NCBI RefSeq assembly: GCF_042219855.1 | Contig: NZ_JBHJHP010000005.1 | Coordinates: 417,472 to 481,471 of the forward strand | DNA: 64,000 nt | Reading direction: 5' to 3' | Origin: JBHJHP01 sp042219855 | GTDB lineage: Bacteria; Bacteroidota; Bacteroidia; Bacteroidales; UBA5342 | Shown: positions 44,531 to 52,806 of the stretch, piece after piece | Layout: every line of letters starts with the position of its first letter | How positions within the stretch are numbered: position 1 is the first letter of the stretch | Position numbers and translations under genes: made by a program | Notes under the pieces: model-generated | Told to the model about the DNA's origin: nothing | Database searches by the model: none | The model's input: only the letters and a program-made list of their open reading frames with translations

Positions 44531-45430
44531 TTAGTTTTTTTCTGCCACCCTTAACTTGGCACTTCTTGATCTCGGGTTTCTATCCAGCTCTTCAGCATCA
44601 GGTATCAGAACTTTTCTGTTGACCAGTGTAAAAGGAGATAGCACATTGCCGTAAAAGTCTTTTTCAGCAACACCCGAAAAGTTTCCGCTTTTAAAGAAGT
44701 TTTTTACCAGTCTGTCCTCCAATGAATGGTAAGTTATAACACTTAACCGACCACCAGGTTTTAGCAGATCACCCGCCTGTTCCAACATTTGTTTTAAGGC
44801 CGTCATCTCTCCGTTTACCTCAATCCGTAAAGCCTGAAATGCCTGAGAGAGATATTTCATTTCGTGCCTGGCACTGGTACAACCTACTGCAATATCCCTG
44901 AGCTGGGCTGTTGTTTCAATATCGGAGGAACTACGGGCAGTTACAATTCTGGAAGCCAGCAACCGCGCATTTCTAATTTCCCCGTAATAAAAAAACAGAT
45001 CAGCAAGTGTCGCTTCATCATATTTGTTGATCACCTCATACGCAGTCAGGTCGGATGACTGATTCATCCGCATATCCAGCTTGCTGTTGAACCGAAATGA
45101 AAACCCCCTGTCTTCCGAATCAAAATGGTGAGACGACACGCCGAGGTCGGCCAAAACACCATCCAGGTTCTCAACTTTATAATAGCGCATAAATTGCCTT
45201 AAAAAGCGAAAGTTTCCATTGATAAATGTGAACTGTGAATTTTCCGGAATATTGTTTAACGTATCCTTATCCTGATCGAAGCCGAACAGTCTTCCACTCT
45301 TTATATGCCGGAGAATTTCCCCGGAATGCCCGCCACCACCAAAAGTTGCATCGACATAGTTCCCATCAGGTTTTATATTCAAACCTGCAACGCTTTCTTT
45401 CAGCATAACCGGCAAGTGATACTCGGGCAT
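44531..45430 (-). CDS. rsmH: 16S rRNA (cytosine(1402)-N4)-methyltransferase
   Basis: 299 residues. SAM-binding loop DATFGGGGHSGEIL (about 28-41), followed by the MraW core (LADLGVSSHHFDSEDRGFSF) and the C-terminal SLEDRLVKNFF and NPRSRSAKLRVAEK. It methylates N4 of C1402 in the decoding centre. It lies between mraZ and ftsL in the conserved dcw order with 13-14 base gaps. Confidence 0.97.
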   Translation of the reverse strand: MPEYHLPVMLKESVAGLNIKPDGNYVDATFGGGGHSGEILRHIKSGRLFGFDQDKDTLNNIPENSQFTFINGNFRFLRQFMRYYKVENLDGVLADLGVSSHHFDSEDRGFSFRFNSKLDMRMNQSSDLTAYEVINKYDEATLADLFFYYGEIRNARLLASRIVTARSSSDIETTAQLRDIAVGCTSARHEMKYLSQAFQALRIEVNGEMTALKQMLEQAGDLLKPGGRLSVITYHSLEDRLVKNFFKSGNFSGVAEKDFYGNVLSPFTLVNRKVLIPDAEELDRNPRSRSAKLRVAEKN

Positions 45431-45444
45431 CTAATTCTATTTTT

Positions 45445-45912
45445 TTACTGATCTACATTTTCCAAACTTCCATTCCCTAAAATCTCTTCAGCAAGAGTTG
45501 CAAATTCATCATCATCCATCTGATTTCCATCGTATGTGGTTTTGTCCCAAACCTCAATAACCTTATCCATACCTGCAAGCACTATCTCCTTATCCAAAGC
45601 GAGCATATCGAATAGTTTTCTGGGAATCAGCACACGACCGTTTTTATCCATTTCAACCTCAGCAGTATCCCTGAAAAACTGAGCTTTAAACTTCTTGTGA
45701 TTGCGATTGTAATCATTAAGCTTACGCCTTAACAGTGCAACCTGAACCTCCCACTCCTTTATCGGAATCAACACCAGACAATTCTGAAACACATCTTTAC
45801 GAAAGACAAACCGCTCCCCTTCATCTTTTTCAAGAAGTTTTCTGAATGCCGAAGGAATCGCTATACGTCCCTTGGAATCAGCCTTTACGGTATAATCTCC
45901 CACAAATGACAT
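45445..45912 (-). CDS. mraZ: Transcriptional regulator MraZ
   Basis: 155 residues with two SpoVT-AbrB half-domains: KADSKGRIAIPSAFRKLL (about 10-27) and EMDKNGRVLIPRKLFDML (about 88-105). MraZ forms rings, binds repeated TGGGN boxes in front of itself and controls the dcw operon. Three such boxes lie 39-63 bases upstream (45951-45975), so autoregulation is directly visible in the sequence. Confidence 0.96.
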   Translation of the reverse strand: MSFVGDYTVKADSKGRIAIPSAFRKLLEKDEGERFVFRKDVFQNCLVLIPIKEWEVQVALLRRKLNDYNRNHKKFKAQFFRDTAEVEMDKNGRVLIPRKLFDMLALDKEIVLAGMDKVIEVWDKTTYDGNQMDDDEFATLAEEILGNGSLENVDQ

Positions 45913-45950
45913 TTGCTGATTTTAATTCCTGCTAAAATACGAATATTTTT

Positions 45951-45975
45951 CCCACTTTACCCCACAATACCCCAC
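45951..45975 (-). promoter_or_regulatory. MraZ operator, three phased boxes
   Basis: On the minus strand GTGGG occurs three times with an exact 10-base period (complements of CCCAC at 45951, 45961 and 45971). This is the known MraZ box layout. No consensus -7 box is seen close by; the nearest candidate is TATTTTAG at 45932-45939, with one mismatch. Confidence 0.85.
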
Positions 45976-46117
45976 TTTTTTCAACAAATTGTAAACATAT
46001 GTTAATAACTTTTCCCTTTATTAATCATGGATTTAGGACACTTTCCTAAATAATTCAGGGTTGAAAAATAACAAAACCAAAAAACCACTTTCAACTACCT
46101 CGAAATAAAAAAAATAT

Positions 46118-46125
46118 TAACTTTG
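46118..46125 (+). promoter_or_regulatory. -7 box upstream of glsA
   Basis: TAACTTTG, 32 bases before the ATG; the -33 element is unclear. The region 45913-46157 between the divergent genes otherwise holds the MraZ boxes and a small TTTAGG/CCTAAA hairpin. Confidence 0.5.
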
Positions 46126-46157
46126 CACGTTTAATTTCAGGAAAACACAAGGTAAAG

Positions 46158-46976
46158 ATGGACATCGAACCTTTAAGAATAGATGTAGAAAAGGTTTTTG
46201 AAGATAAAAATCCGGGGCTGGCAAAACGCATACCGGCATTTATAATCAACTATCTGAAACGCATAATTCATCAGGAAGAAATCAATGAATTTCTGGCGAA
46301 AGACGGACACAAAACCGGCAAGGATTTTACAGAAGCCATACTGGGCTTACTGAACCTGAAAGTGAATGTTAAGGGTATAAATGAGATTCCGGTTCACGCA
46401 AGATACACTTTTGCCTCTAACCATCCACTCGGAGGATTAGATGGCATTGCGCTACTGGATCAGATTAAAGGAAGATTTGGTGATGTTAAAATTCTGGCCA
46501 ACGACATCCTGATGAACATAAAAAATCTGGACCCTTTTTTCATCCCTGTAAATAAACATGGAGGACAGAACAAAGATTTTCTGGCAGCAATGAACGCAAC
46601 ATATGCAGGCAATGATCAGATTGCCGTGTTTCCTGCCGGACTCGTTTCAAGACGCTCAGGAGGGGTTATAAAAGATCTGGAGTGGAAAAAATCCTTTATT
46701 AATAAAACAGTTAAATATGAGCGTGATGTCGTTCCGGTTCATATCAGCGGAAGAATCTCAAACTTCTTTTATAATCTGGCAAACCTTCGAAAGTTATTAA
46801 GCGTTAAATCTAATATTGAAATGCTTTATTTGCCAAATGAAATGTTTAAATTTAAGAATAAAGAAATAACAATTACCTTCGGAAAACCGATCTCCTATAA
46901 AACTTTTACCAGGGACAAAAAAGCGGCAGAATGGGCTGCTGATGTAAAAGAAAAAGTTTACGAACTTGCTAAATAA
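46158..46976 (+). CDS. glsA: Glycine-lipid O-acyltransferase (PlsC/hemolysin-like)
   Basis: 272 residues, lysophospholipid acyltransferase superfamily. It has NHPLGGLD near residue 93 (an HX5D variant of the usual HX4D), the conserved PAGLVSRR near 170 and a basic acyl-acceptor region. Its neighbour, a GNAT-type N-acyltransferase, starts 2 bases after the stop. In Bacteroides thetaiotaomicron the same adjacent pair (GlsA O-acyltransferase, GlsB N-acyltransferase) makes the diacylated glycine lipids of the membrane. The pairing and motifs support that role here; an ordinary hemolysin-type acyltransferase with another acceptor is the alternative. Confidence 0.75.
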   Translation: MDIEPLRIDVEKVFEDKNPGLAKRIPAFIINYLKRIIHQEEINEFLAKDGHKTGKDFTEAILGLLNLKVNVKGINEIPVHARYTFASNHPLGGLDGIALLDQIKGRFGDVKILANDILMNIKNLDPFFIPVNKHGGQNKDFLAAMNATYAGNDQIAVFPAGLVSRRSGGVIKDLEWKKSFINKTVKYERDVVPVHISGRISNFFYNLANLRKLLSVKSNIEMLYLPNEMFKFKNKEITITFGKPISYKTFTRDKKAAEWAADVKEKVYELAK

Positions 46977-46978
46977 GA

Positions 46979-47941
46979 ATGATGGAAGAAATAATTGCAA
47001 AGGTTGACAGGGATTTAATCAAGAAGGAATTAAATGACAAGACCTATTTAAGGGAAACGAATAAGGGCGGAAATCAGATCTACGTCTTTACGCATCACAA
47101 TTCTCCTAACATGATGCAGGAAGTCGGTCGGTTACGCGAGATATCCTTTCGCAACGCAGGAGGAGGAACCGGCAAAGCTGCTGACATTGACAAATATGAT
47201 CTTCAGGAAAATCCATACAGACAACTTATTGTATGGGATCCTGAGGCTGAAGAAATACTTGGTGGCTATCGTTATATGCTGGGTGAAGACATACCCAGGG
47301 ATAAAGACGGAAATGTATTAATCGCAACTGCAAGGCTTTTCAACTACTCCGAAAAATTCATTGCTGAATATTTGCCTTACACCATAGAACTGGGCCGTTC
47401 GTTCGTTCAACCGGATTATCAGACTTCGAAAGCCGGGGCCAAAGCCCTTTTTGCACTGGACAATCTATGGGACGGACTGGGTGCACTTTGTGTGGATCAT
47501 CCGGAAATAAAATATTTTTTTGGAAAAGTTACGATGTATCCTCACTTTAACAGCGAGGCAAGAGATCTCATCCTTTCTTTCATGCAGAAGCATTTTCCTG
47601 ATCCGGAGGATCTGATCAAACCATTCAAACCACTTCAGACTGAACTTACAGAAGATCAGACCGACAGCCTGTTCTCTTCCGGAAGTTACAAGGAAGATTA
47701 CAAGATTCTGAATGCAGAAGTCCGCAAACGGGGCGTCAATATTCCACCACTGGTAAATGCGTATATGAATCTTTCACCAACGATGAAAACGTTTGGAACA
47801 GCCATAAATGATGTATTTGGGGACGTAGAGGAAACCGGCATCATGATTACGATTGCCGATATTTTTGATGATAAGAAAAAAAGATACATCGAAAGTTATA
47901 TTCAGAATTCAGACTCCAAGGCCAATATAGAGTTCAAATGA
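46979..47941 (+). CDS. glsB: Glycine-lipid N-acyltransferase (GNAT superfamily)
   Basis: 320 residues. GNAT-like N-acyltransferase of the OlsB/GlsB type: the segment EVGRLREISFRNAGGGTG and the core with ILGGYRYMLGEDIP and TIELGRSFVQPDYQ are typical of enzymes that put a 3-hydroxy fatty acid on an amino acid. With glsA it would form first the monoacyl, then the diacyl glycine (or serine-glycine) lipid. The ATG-ATG start leaves the exact start ambiguous by one codon. It converges on queG with 32 bases between the two stops and no good terminator. Confidence 0.75.
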   Translation: MMEEIIAKVDRDLIKKELNDKTYLRETNKGGNQIYVFTHHNSPNMMQEVGRLREISFRNAGGGTGKAADIDKYDLQENPYRQLIVWDPEAEEILGGYRYMLGEDIPRDKDGNVLIATARLFNYSEKFIAEYLPYTIELGRSFVQPDYQTSKAGAKALFALDNLWDGLGALCVDHPEIKYFFGKVTMYPHFNSEARDLILSFMQKHFPDPEDLIKPFKPLQTELTEDQTDSLFSSGSYKEDYKILNAEVRKRGVNIPPLVNAYMNLSPTMKTFGTAINDVFGDVEETGIMITIADIFDDKKKRYIESYIQNSDSKANIEFK

Positions 47942-47973
47942 AGGAATGCATCCTGATGCACTGCATTGAGATG

Positions 47974-48909
47974 CTACTTTGGGGACTTAGACTTTAGCAT
48001 GCTAAGACTACGCTGCATGCCCACATAACCTGCACGCATCAATGGCGTTCCGGCAAAACAATCACGAAATTCCGATTCATTAAAGGCAGACCAGCGATCC
48101 ACCGTAAGGTTCATGAGATCATTTCGTGGATTGAAATCAGGCTCCTTTGATGGACTGCTCTTTTTATTCCAGGGGCAAACATCCTGGCAAATATCACACC
48201 CAAAAATTCTGTTATGCAGACTATCTACCTCCCAAACTTCTTTATCTTTCTTTTCTATGGTAAGGTAAGACAAACATTTCTCAGAATTAATAACACCGGG
48301 TGAAACAATGGCATTCGTAGGGCATGCTTCTATACATTTCATACAACTACCGCAGGCCATGACAGCAGGCTTTCCATATTCAACTTCGGCATCAATTATC
48401 AACTCACCCATAACAAAAAATGATCCATAACGGGGATGGATAAGACAGCCATTTTTACCAATCCAACCCATGCCTGAAATTTCCCCAAGTGGTTTTTCCA
48501 TAACAGGTGCTGAATCAACAAAAACCCTTCCTGAAACTGCATATTCGGTTTTCAGATGTTCCAAAACCCGTTTCAGTTTTTTCTTTAATACCTTGTGATA
48601 ATCTCTCCCGTATGCATATTTTGCCACCTGCGGTATATCTTCAGGTTGTTTATGTTCAGGGAAGTAATTCATAATAGCCACAACCACCGTTCTGGCACCG
48701 GGAACAAGCTCTGCAGGATCAATGCGCTTATCCTTATAATTTTCCATAAACGACATTCCCGCATGGTAGTCATTTTCAAGCCATTTATTAAATGAAGGAA
48801 TGTACTCATCCAGACTTCTTACACGAGCAAAGGTTACATCAGTAAACCCCTGATCAAGAATCATTGATCTTATTATTTTTGTCAGCTTGTCCGGACCGGT
48901 ATCATTCAT
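47974..48909 (-). CDS. queG: Epoxyqueuosine reductase QueG
   Basis: 311 residues, the last step of queuosine tRNA modification, reduction of epoxyqueuosine. N-terminal cobalamin-binding region with DSAPVMEKPLGEISGMGWIG (the Asp is the proposed catalytic acid), then two 4Fe-4S clusters in CGSCMKCIEACPTNA and CDICQDVCPW. The C-terminal HEAT-like extension of longer QueG proteins is absent, giving the short form. Its start overlaps the stop of the TlpA-like gene by 4 bases (ATGA). Confidence 0.93.
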   Translation of the reverse strand: MNDTGPDKLTKIIRSMILDQGFTDVTFARVRSLDEYIPSFNKWLENDYHAGMSFMENYKDKRIDPAELVPGARTVVVAIMNYFPEHKQPEDIPQVAKYAYGRDYHKVLKKKLKRVLEHLKTEYAVSGRVFVDSAPVMEKPLGEISGMGWIGKNGCLIHPRYGSFFVMGELIIDAEVEYGKPAVMACGSCMKCIEACPTNAIVSPGVINSEKCLSYLTIEKKDKEVWEVDSLHNRIFGCDICQDVCPWNKKSSPSKEPDFNPRNDLMNLTVDRWSAFNESEFRDCFAGTPLMRAGYVGMQRSLSMLKSKSPK

Positions 48910-50063
48910 CGAAGAATTTCGTTTATCTTTTTCTCCAGCTCAATAGGATCATTGTATTTACCTACAATATCACCTTTTTTATTTATCAGGTAGGTTGTAG
49001 GAACCTCCTGTACGTTATACATCCATACTGCTCTAGAATCTGCGCCCTTAAAATCGCAAAGTGAAATCCAGTTGATATTATCCTCATCGAGTGCCACTTC
49101 CCATAAAACCTTACTCTTATCAAGTGAACACTGATAAATCTCAAGTCCTTTGTTTTTATATTTATTATATATGGTTTTCAAAATACGGTTATTGACCCGT
49201 GAAGTCTGATTGGTCGAAGCCCAGTAGTTCAGAATGATCGTTTTCCCCTTTAAGCTGCTAAGTTTTACTGTATCACCATTTACATCCGGCATTTCTATAT
49301 CCGGCAGTCCCTGTTCAGCCTCCTGCAACATCTTGTCAAAACGCTCCTGTCGCTGTACACGAATTGCATCCTCAACCTTGGCATACAAAGCCTTTGTTCT
49401 GGGGGCATCAGGATAATAAATATTTAAAGAGGTAGCCAATGCACCAAAATACTTAAAATCATTCTTATCATAAGGGTTAAACAGCGCATATGTATTATCC
49501 AGTCTCTGGTAAAGAATATAATATCCAAAAAAAGACCGTGGATTCTCCATCACCATCTGTCCTGCCTCCTTTTTATAGGCATTTATTTCATCAATAATAT
49601 TATTTACAATCTGTTCTTTTTCAGCAGGATCCTTTGTTTCATCCCAGGCCTTCCTGTAGTTTTTATACCCGACTCTCAATGCACGTAATTTCCGGTCCAT
49701 TTCCAGTATCTTTTTGGTATCATTACTGCCACTTATTTCGGCCCTTTCTAACACATCGGGAAATTCTGAATTTACAGAAATATGTTCTGCTGAATCCGCC
49801 AGAATGGTTACGGTCTCCTTTTTACCAAACCGCAGGAAATAAAACTCCGGATATTCCGGTGGTGCAAGGGTAAATTTAAACTTACCGTTGTTTTTCAGCT
49901 TCAGGGAGTCAATTAACTCCATATTCTGTGCACCAAGCGTGCTCAGATACACATATTCATTACCTGCATTTGTTATCCTGCCATCGATGACCAGACCTTT
50001 TGGTTTTTTATTACAGGAAACAGCAATCAATATTACAATGAGAACATAAAGTGTCTTTTTCAT
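48906..50063 (-). CDS. TlpA-like lipoprotein with DUF4369-type N-terminus, CxxC absent
   Basis: 385 residues. Lipoprotein signal with lipobox Cys17 (AVSC). N-terminal beta domain of the DUF4369 type (GRITNAGNEYVYLS, up to about 120), helical middle part, then a thioredoxin-fold TlpA domain from about 245 (KGKTIILNYWAS). Where TlpA proteins have WCxxC the sequence reads ASTNQTSRVNN, so both redox cysteines are missing. The cis-Pro is kept (EVPTTYLI). It may be a binding or chaperone-like derivative rather than an oxidoreductase. It is translationally coupled to queG, with no obvious functional link. Promoter box at 50095-50102. Confidence 0.8.
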   Translation of the reverse strand: MKKTLYVLIVILIAVSCNKKPKGLVIDGRITNAGNEYVYLSTLGAQNMELIDSLKLKNNGKFKFTLAPPEYPEFYFLRFGKKETVTILADSAEHISVNSEFPDVLERAEISGSNDTKKILEMDRKLRALRVGYKNYRKAWDETKDPAEKEQIVNNIIDEINAYKKEAGQMVMENPRSFFGYYILYQRLDNTYALFNPYDKNDFKYFGALATSLNIYYPDAPRTKALYAKVEDAIRVQRQERFDKMLQEAEQGLPDIEMPDVNGDTVKLSSLKGKTIILNYWASTNQTSRVNNRILKTIYNKYKNKGLEIYQCSLDKSKVLWEVALDEDNINWISLCDFKGADSRAVWMYNVQEVPTTYLINKKGDIVGKYNDPIELEKKINEILR

Positions 50064-50094
50064 TTTTGCACATTAAAGGATTAAGATCAGAACA

Positions 50095-50102
50095 CAAAGA
50101 TA
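50095..50102 (-). promoter_or_regulatory. -7 box of the TlpA-like gene and queG
   Basis: TATCTTTG on the minus strand, 32 bases before the ATG. A TTG lies 22 bases further upstream, slightly longer than the usual spacing. Confidence 0.5.
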
Positions 50103-50206
50103 ATATGATTTAAATGACATTTTTCAATATCTACAATTGTTCTAAAAAACACGTAATTTAGTTTTAATCTAACATCTGATTCCCGATATTCATTTCATTT
50201 TTTAAC

Positions 50207-50214
50207 TATATTTG
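50207..50214 (+). promoter_or_regulatory. -7 box of hppA
   Basis: TATATTTG, 53 bases before the ATG. No clear -33 element at 19-21 bases. Confidence 0.5.
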
Positions 50215-50266
50215 CCCCTCAGTTTACTAAAAAGAACGAATACTAACCATTTTAAATCTTATTATT

Positions 50267-52561
50267 ATGACAACACTCTTTTGGTTAATCCCTCTATCGG
50301 CCTTAATAGCTCTTGTTTTTGCATGGATATTTTTTAAATCCATGATGAAAAACTCAGAGGGAACACCCAGAATGAAGGAAATTGCTCAACATGTCAGAGA
50401 GGGAGCAATGGCCTATTTGAAGCGGCAATACAAAGTAGTTGGAATTGTCTTTATTATTCTTGTAGTTTTACTTGCCGTTATGGCATATTTCCAGGTTCAG
50501 AATCCATTTGTTCCCATCGCCTTCCTAACCGGTGGTATTTTCTCCGGCTTGTGTGGTTTTCTGGGAATGAAAACCGCAACTTATGCGTCAGCCAGAACCG
50601 CTCACGGAGCATCCCAGTCCTTAAATAAAGGTCTGAAAGTCGCTTTCAGAAGTGGTGCCGTAATGGGCCTTATTGTTGTCGGATTTGCATTACTTGACAT
50701 TGCAGCCTGGTTTTGGTTTTTAAATACTGTTATATTCACTCCGGAACACATGCAGGCAGGTCTTCATTTTGCAGGTCTCACCTTTGTGCATCCCGGAACT
50801 TCTGAAACTCAGAAGTTAGTTGAAATTACAGCTACCATGTTAACATTCGGGATGGGTGCATCAACCCAGGCTTTATTTGCCCGTGTTGGCGGTGGTATAT
50901 ATACGAAAGCTGCCGATGTCGGCGCAGACCTTGTAGGTAAAGTGGAAGCTGGTATTCCTGAAGATGATCCAAGGAACCCTGCAACTATTGCAGATAACGT
51001 TGGTGATAATGTAGGTGATGTAGCGGGCATGGGAGCCGACCTTTACGAAAGTTATGCCGGATCAATTCTTGCAACTGCAGCGCTTGGAGCCGCTTTACCG
51101 GCAGTTGTCTTAAAAGATGCCGGCCTTGATCCTGTCAAGGCAGTTACTGCACCTATGTTTGTGGCCGCCATTGGGATCATTCTGTCTATAATTGGTATAT
51201 TTCTTGTCCGGACCAAAGAATCCGCTACGCAGAAGAACCTTCTGAATGCCCTTTTACTGGGAACGGGAGGAAGTTCAGTATTAATCCTCTTAGCAATGGC
51301 CGGAATGGCAGTTGCAGGATGGATTACCTGGGGGGTATTCGGATCTGTAGTTATCGGACTGGCTGCCGGTGTAATCATTGGTCAGGCAACCGAGCATTAC
51401 ACATCAGATGAATACAAACCAACCAAAGGGATAGCCAAACAGGCACTTCAGGGACCAGCCACCACAATCATCGATGGCCTTGCAGTTGGTATGTACTCGA
51501 CCTGGATCCCTGTAGTTACCATTGTTCTAGGGATTCTGGGTGCCTTTTACAGTGCCGGTGGAAACCTGCATTTCTCAATGGGTGTTTATGGAATCGGGTT
51601 TGCTGCAGTAGGTATGTTATCCACTTTGGGTATCACTCTGGCAACAGATGCATTTGGTCCGATTGCTGATAATGCCGGAGGTAATGCTGAAATGAGTGAA
51701 TTACCGAAAGAAGTCAGGGAAAGAACCGATGCACTTGATATGCTTGGCAATACGACTGCTGCAACCGGAAAAGGTTTTGCCATCGGATCAGCTGCACTTA
51801 CCGCTATGGCACTTATTTCTGCATATATGGAGGAAGTGAGATTATGGTTTGATAAAATCGCCAAGGCAGGTGAAGGATTTGTTAGCAAGGGGTCATATGT
51901 ATTTTATCATGACGTAGCACCTGCTGTTGCCGACGGCATTAAAGCCGTAAGCATTTCCGGTGCTTCTGTAAAAGATCTCTCAGCCGCCTACGACATCACA
52001 CTGTTCAATCCTCTTTTCCTGGGTGGAATATTTATAGGTTCCATGATGGCATTTCTTTTCAGTGCAATGACAATGAAAGCTGTTGGCCGCGCTGCCGGCT
52101 CAATGGTTGATGAAGTCCGCCGTCAGTTCCGTGAAATAAAAGGTATTCTTGAAGGTAAAGCAACTCCTGAATATGCAAAATGCGTGGAAATCTCAACCAA
52201 AGGAGCGCAAAAAGAGATGCTACTGCCTTCACTTGTTGCTATTATTGTTCCGGTAATTGTTGGTGCTGCAATGGGTGTGGCAGGTGTCATCGGACTACTG
52301 GCCGGTGGTCTTACTGCAGGTTTTACACTTGCTGTATTTATGAATAACGCTGGTGGTGCATGGGACAATGCCAAAAAGTTTATCGAAAAAGGTAATTATG
52401 GTGGAAAAGGTAGCGAAGCACACAAGGCAGGTGTTGTTGGTGACACCGTAGGTGATCCGTTTAAAGATACTGCGGGACCAAGTCTTAACATCCTCATCAA
52501 ATTAATGACCATGGTATCTGTTGTAATGGCCGGCGTAACTGTCACTTTAAGCTTGTTGTAA
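50267..52561 (+). CDS. hppA: Membrane-bound ion-pumping pyrophosphatase, K+-dependent type
   Basis: 764 residues with about 16 membrane helices. It couples hydrolysis of cytoplasmic pyrophosphate to H+ or Na+ export. The catalytic region reads DVGADLVGKVEAG, then EDDPRNPATIADNVGDNVGD (about 218-250), with the second acidic cluster DNAGGNAEM and DTVGDPFKDTAGPS. The position that distinguishes subfamilies reads GNTTAATGKG (about 495): Ala instead of Lys marks the K+-dependent group. Na+ versus H+ transport cannot be fixed by eye; K+-dependent Bacteroidota enzymes that pump Na+, some with H+, are known. Single-gene unit with a strong terminator. Confidence 0.95.
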   Translation: MTTLFWLIPLSALIALVFAWIFFKSMMKNSEGTPRMKEIAQHVREGAMAYLKRQYKVVGIVFIILVVLLAVMAYFQVQNPFVPIAFLTGGIFSGLCGFLGMKTATYASARTAHGASQSLNKGLKVAFRSGAVMGLIVVGFALLDIAAWFWFLNTVIFTPEHMQAGLHFAGLTFVHPGTSETQKLVEITATMLTFGMGASTQALFARVGGGIYTKAADVGADLVGKVEAGIPEDDPRNPATIADNVGDNVGDVAGMGADLYESYAGSILATAALGAALPAVVLKDAGLDPVKAVTAPMFVAAIGIILSIIGIFLVRTKESATQKNLLNALLLGTGGSSVLILLAMAGMAVAGWITWGVFGSVVIGLAAGVIIGQATEHYTSDEYKPTKGIAKQALQGPATTIIDGLAVGMYSTWIPVVTIVLGILGAFYSAGGNLHFSMGVYGIGFAAVGMLSTLGITLATDAFGPIADNAGGNAEMSELPKEVRERTDALDMLGNTTAATGKGFAIGSAALTAMALISAYMEEVRLWFDKIAKAGEGFVSKGSYVFYHDVAPAVADGIKAVSISGASVKDLSAAYDITLFNPLFLGGIFIGSMMAFLFSAMTMKAVGRAAGSMVDEVRRQFREIKGILEGKATPEYAKCVEISTKGAQKEMLLPSLVAIIVPVIVGAAMGVAGVIGLLAGGLTAGFTLAVFMNNAGGAWDNAKKFIEKGNYGGKGSEAHKAGVVGDTVGDPFKDTAGPSLNILIKLMTMVSVVMAGVTVTLSLL

Positions 52562-52587
52562 TCAGATTTAATTTTAAATATACAGAA

Positions 52588-52617
52588 GGAGGTTGTTCTT
52601 AAACGACCTCCTTTTTT
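52588..52617 (+). terminator. Terminator after hppA
   Basis: GGAGGTTGTT pairs with AACGACCTCC (10 bp, one G-T), loop CTTA, then TTTTTT. Confidence 0.9.
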
Positions 52618-52772
52618 ATTCATCACACTGCAAAGTCACGTTTACAGAACAACTGAAAATAACAACCTGTAAAGTGAAAAGACTGGAAATCAATACAAGA
52701 AAAGCGCATAAAGGGTAAAATTACCTACCTGTAGCCGGAACATAATCTTTTCGGTATCTGACACATTTTTCA

Positions 52773-52780
52773 TACTTTTG
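52773..52780 (+). promoter_or_regulatory. -7 box of the pepsin-fold protein gene
   Basis: TACTTTTG, 26 bases before the ATG, with TTTC 20 bases further upstream as a weak -33 element. Confidence 0.5.
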
Positions 52781-52806
52781 TTTCATCAGAACGCCTAATT
52801 ATCAAA

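Noticed and set aside
45932..45939. TATTTTAG as mraZ -7 promoter box
   Set aside because: One mismatch to TAnnTTTG and no TTTG at 19-21 bases, where instead the MraZ boxes lie; not called.
47942..47973. Terminator between glsB and queG
   Set aside because: Only a GCATC/GATGC mini-hairpin, with no T-run on either strand.
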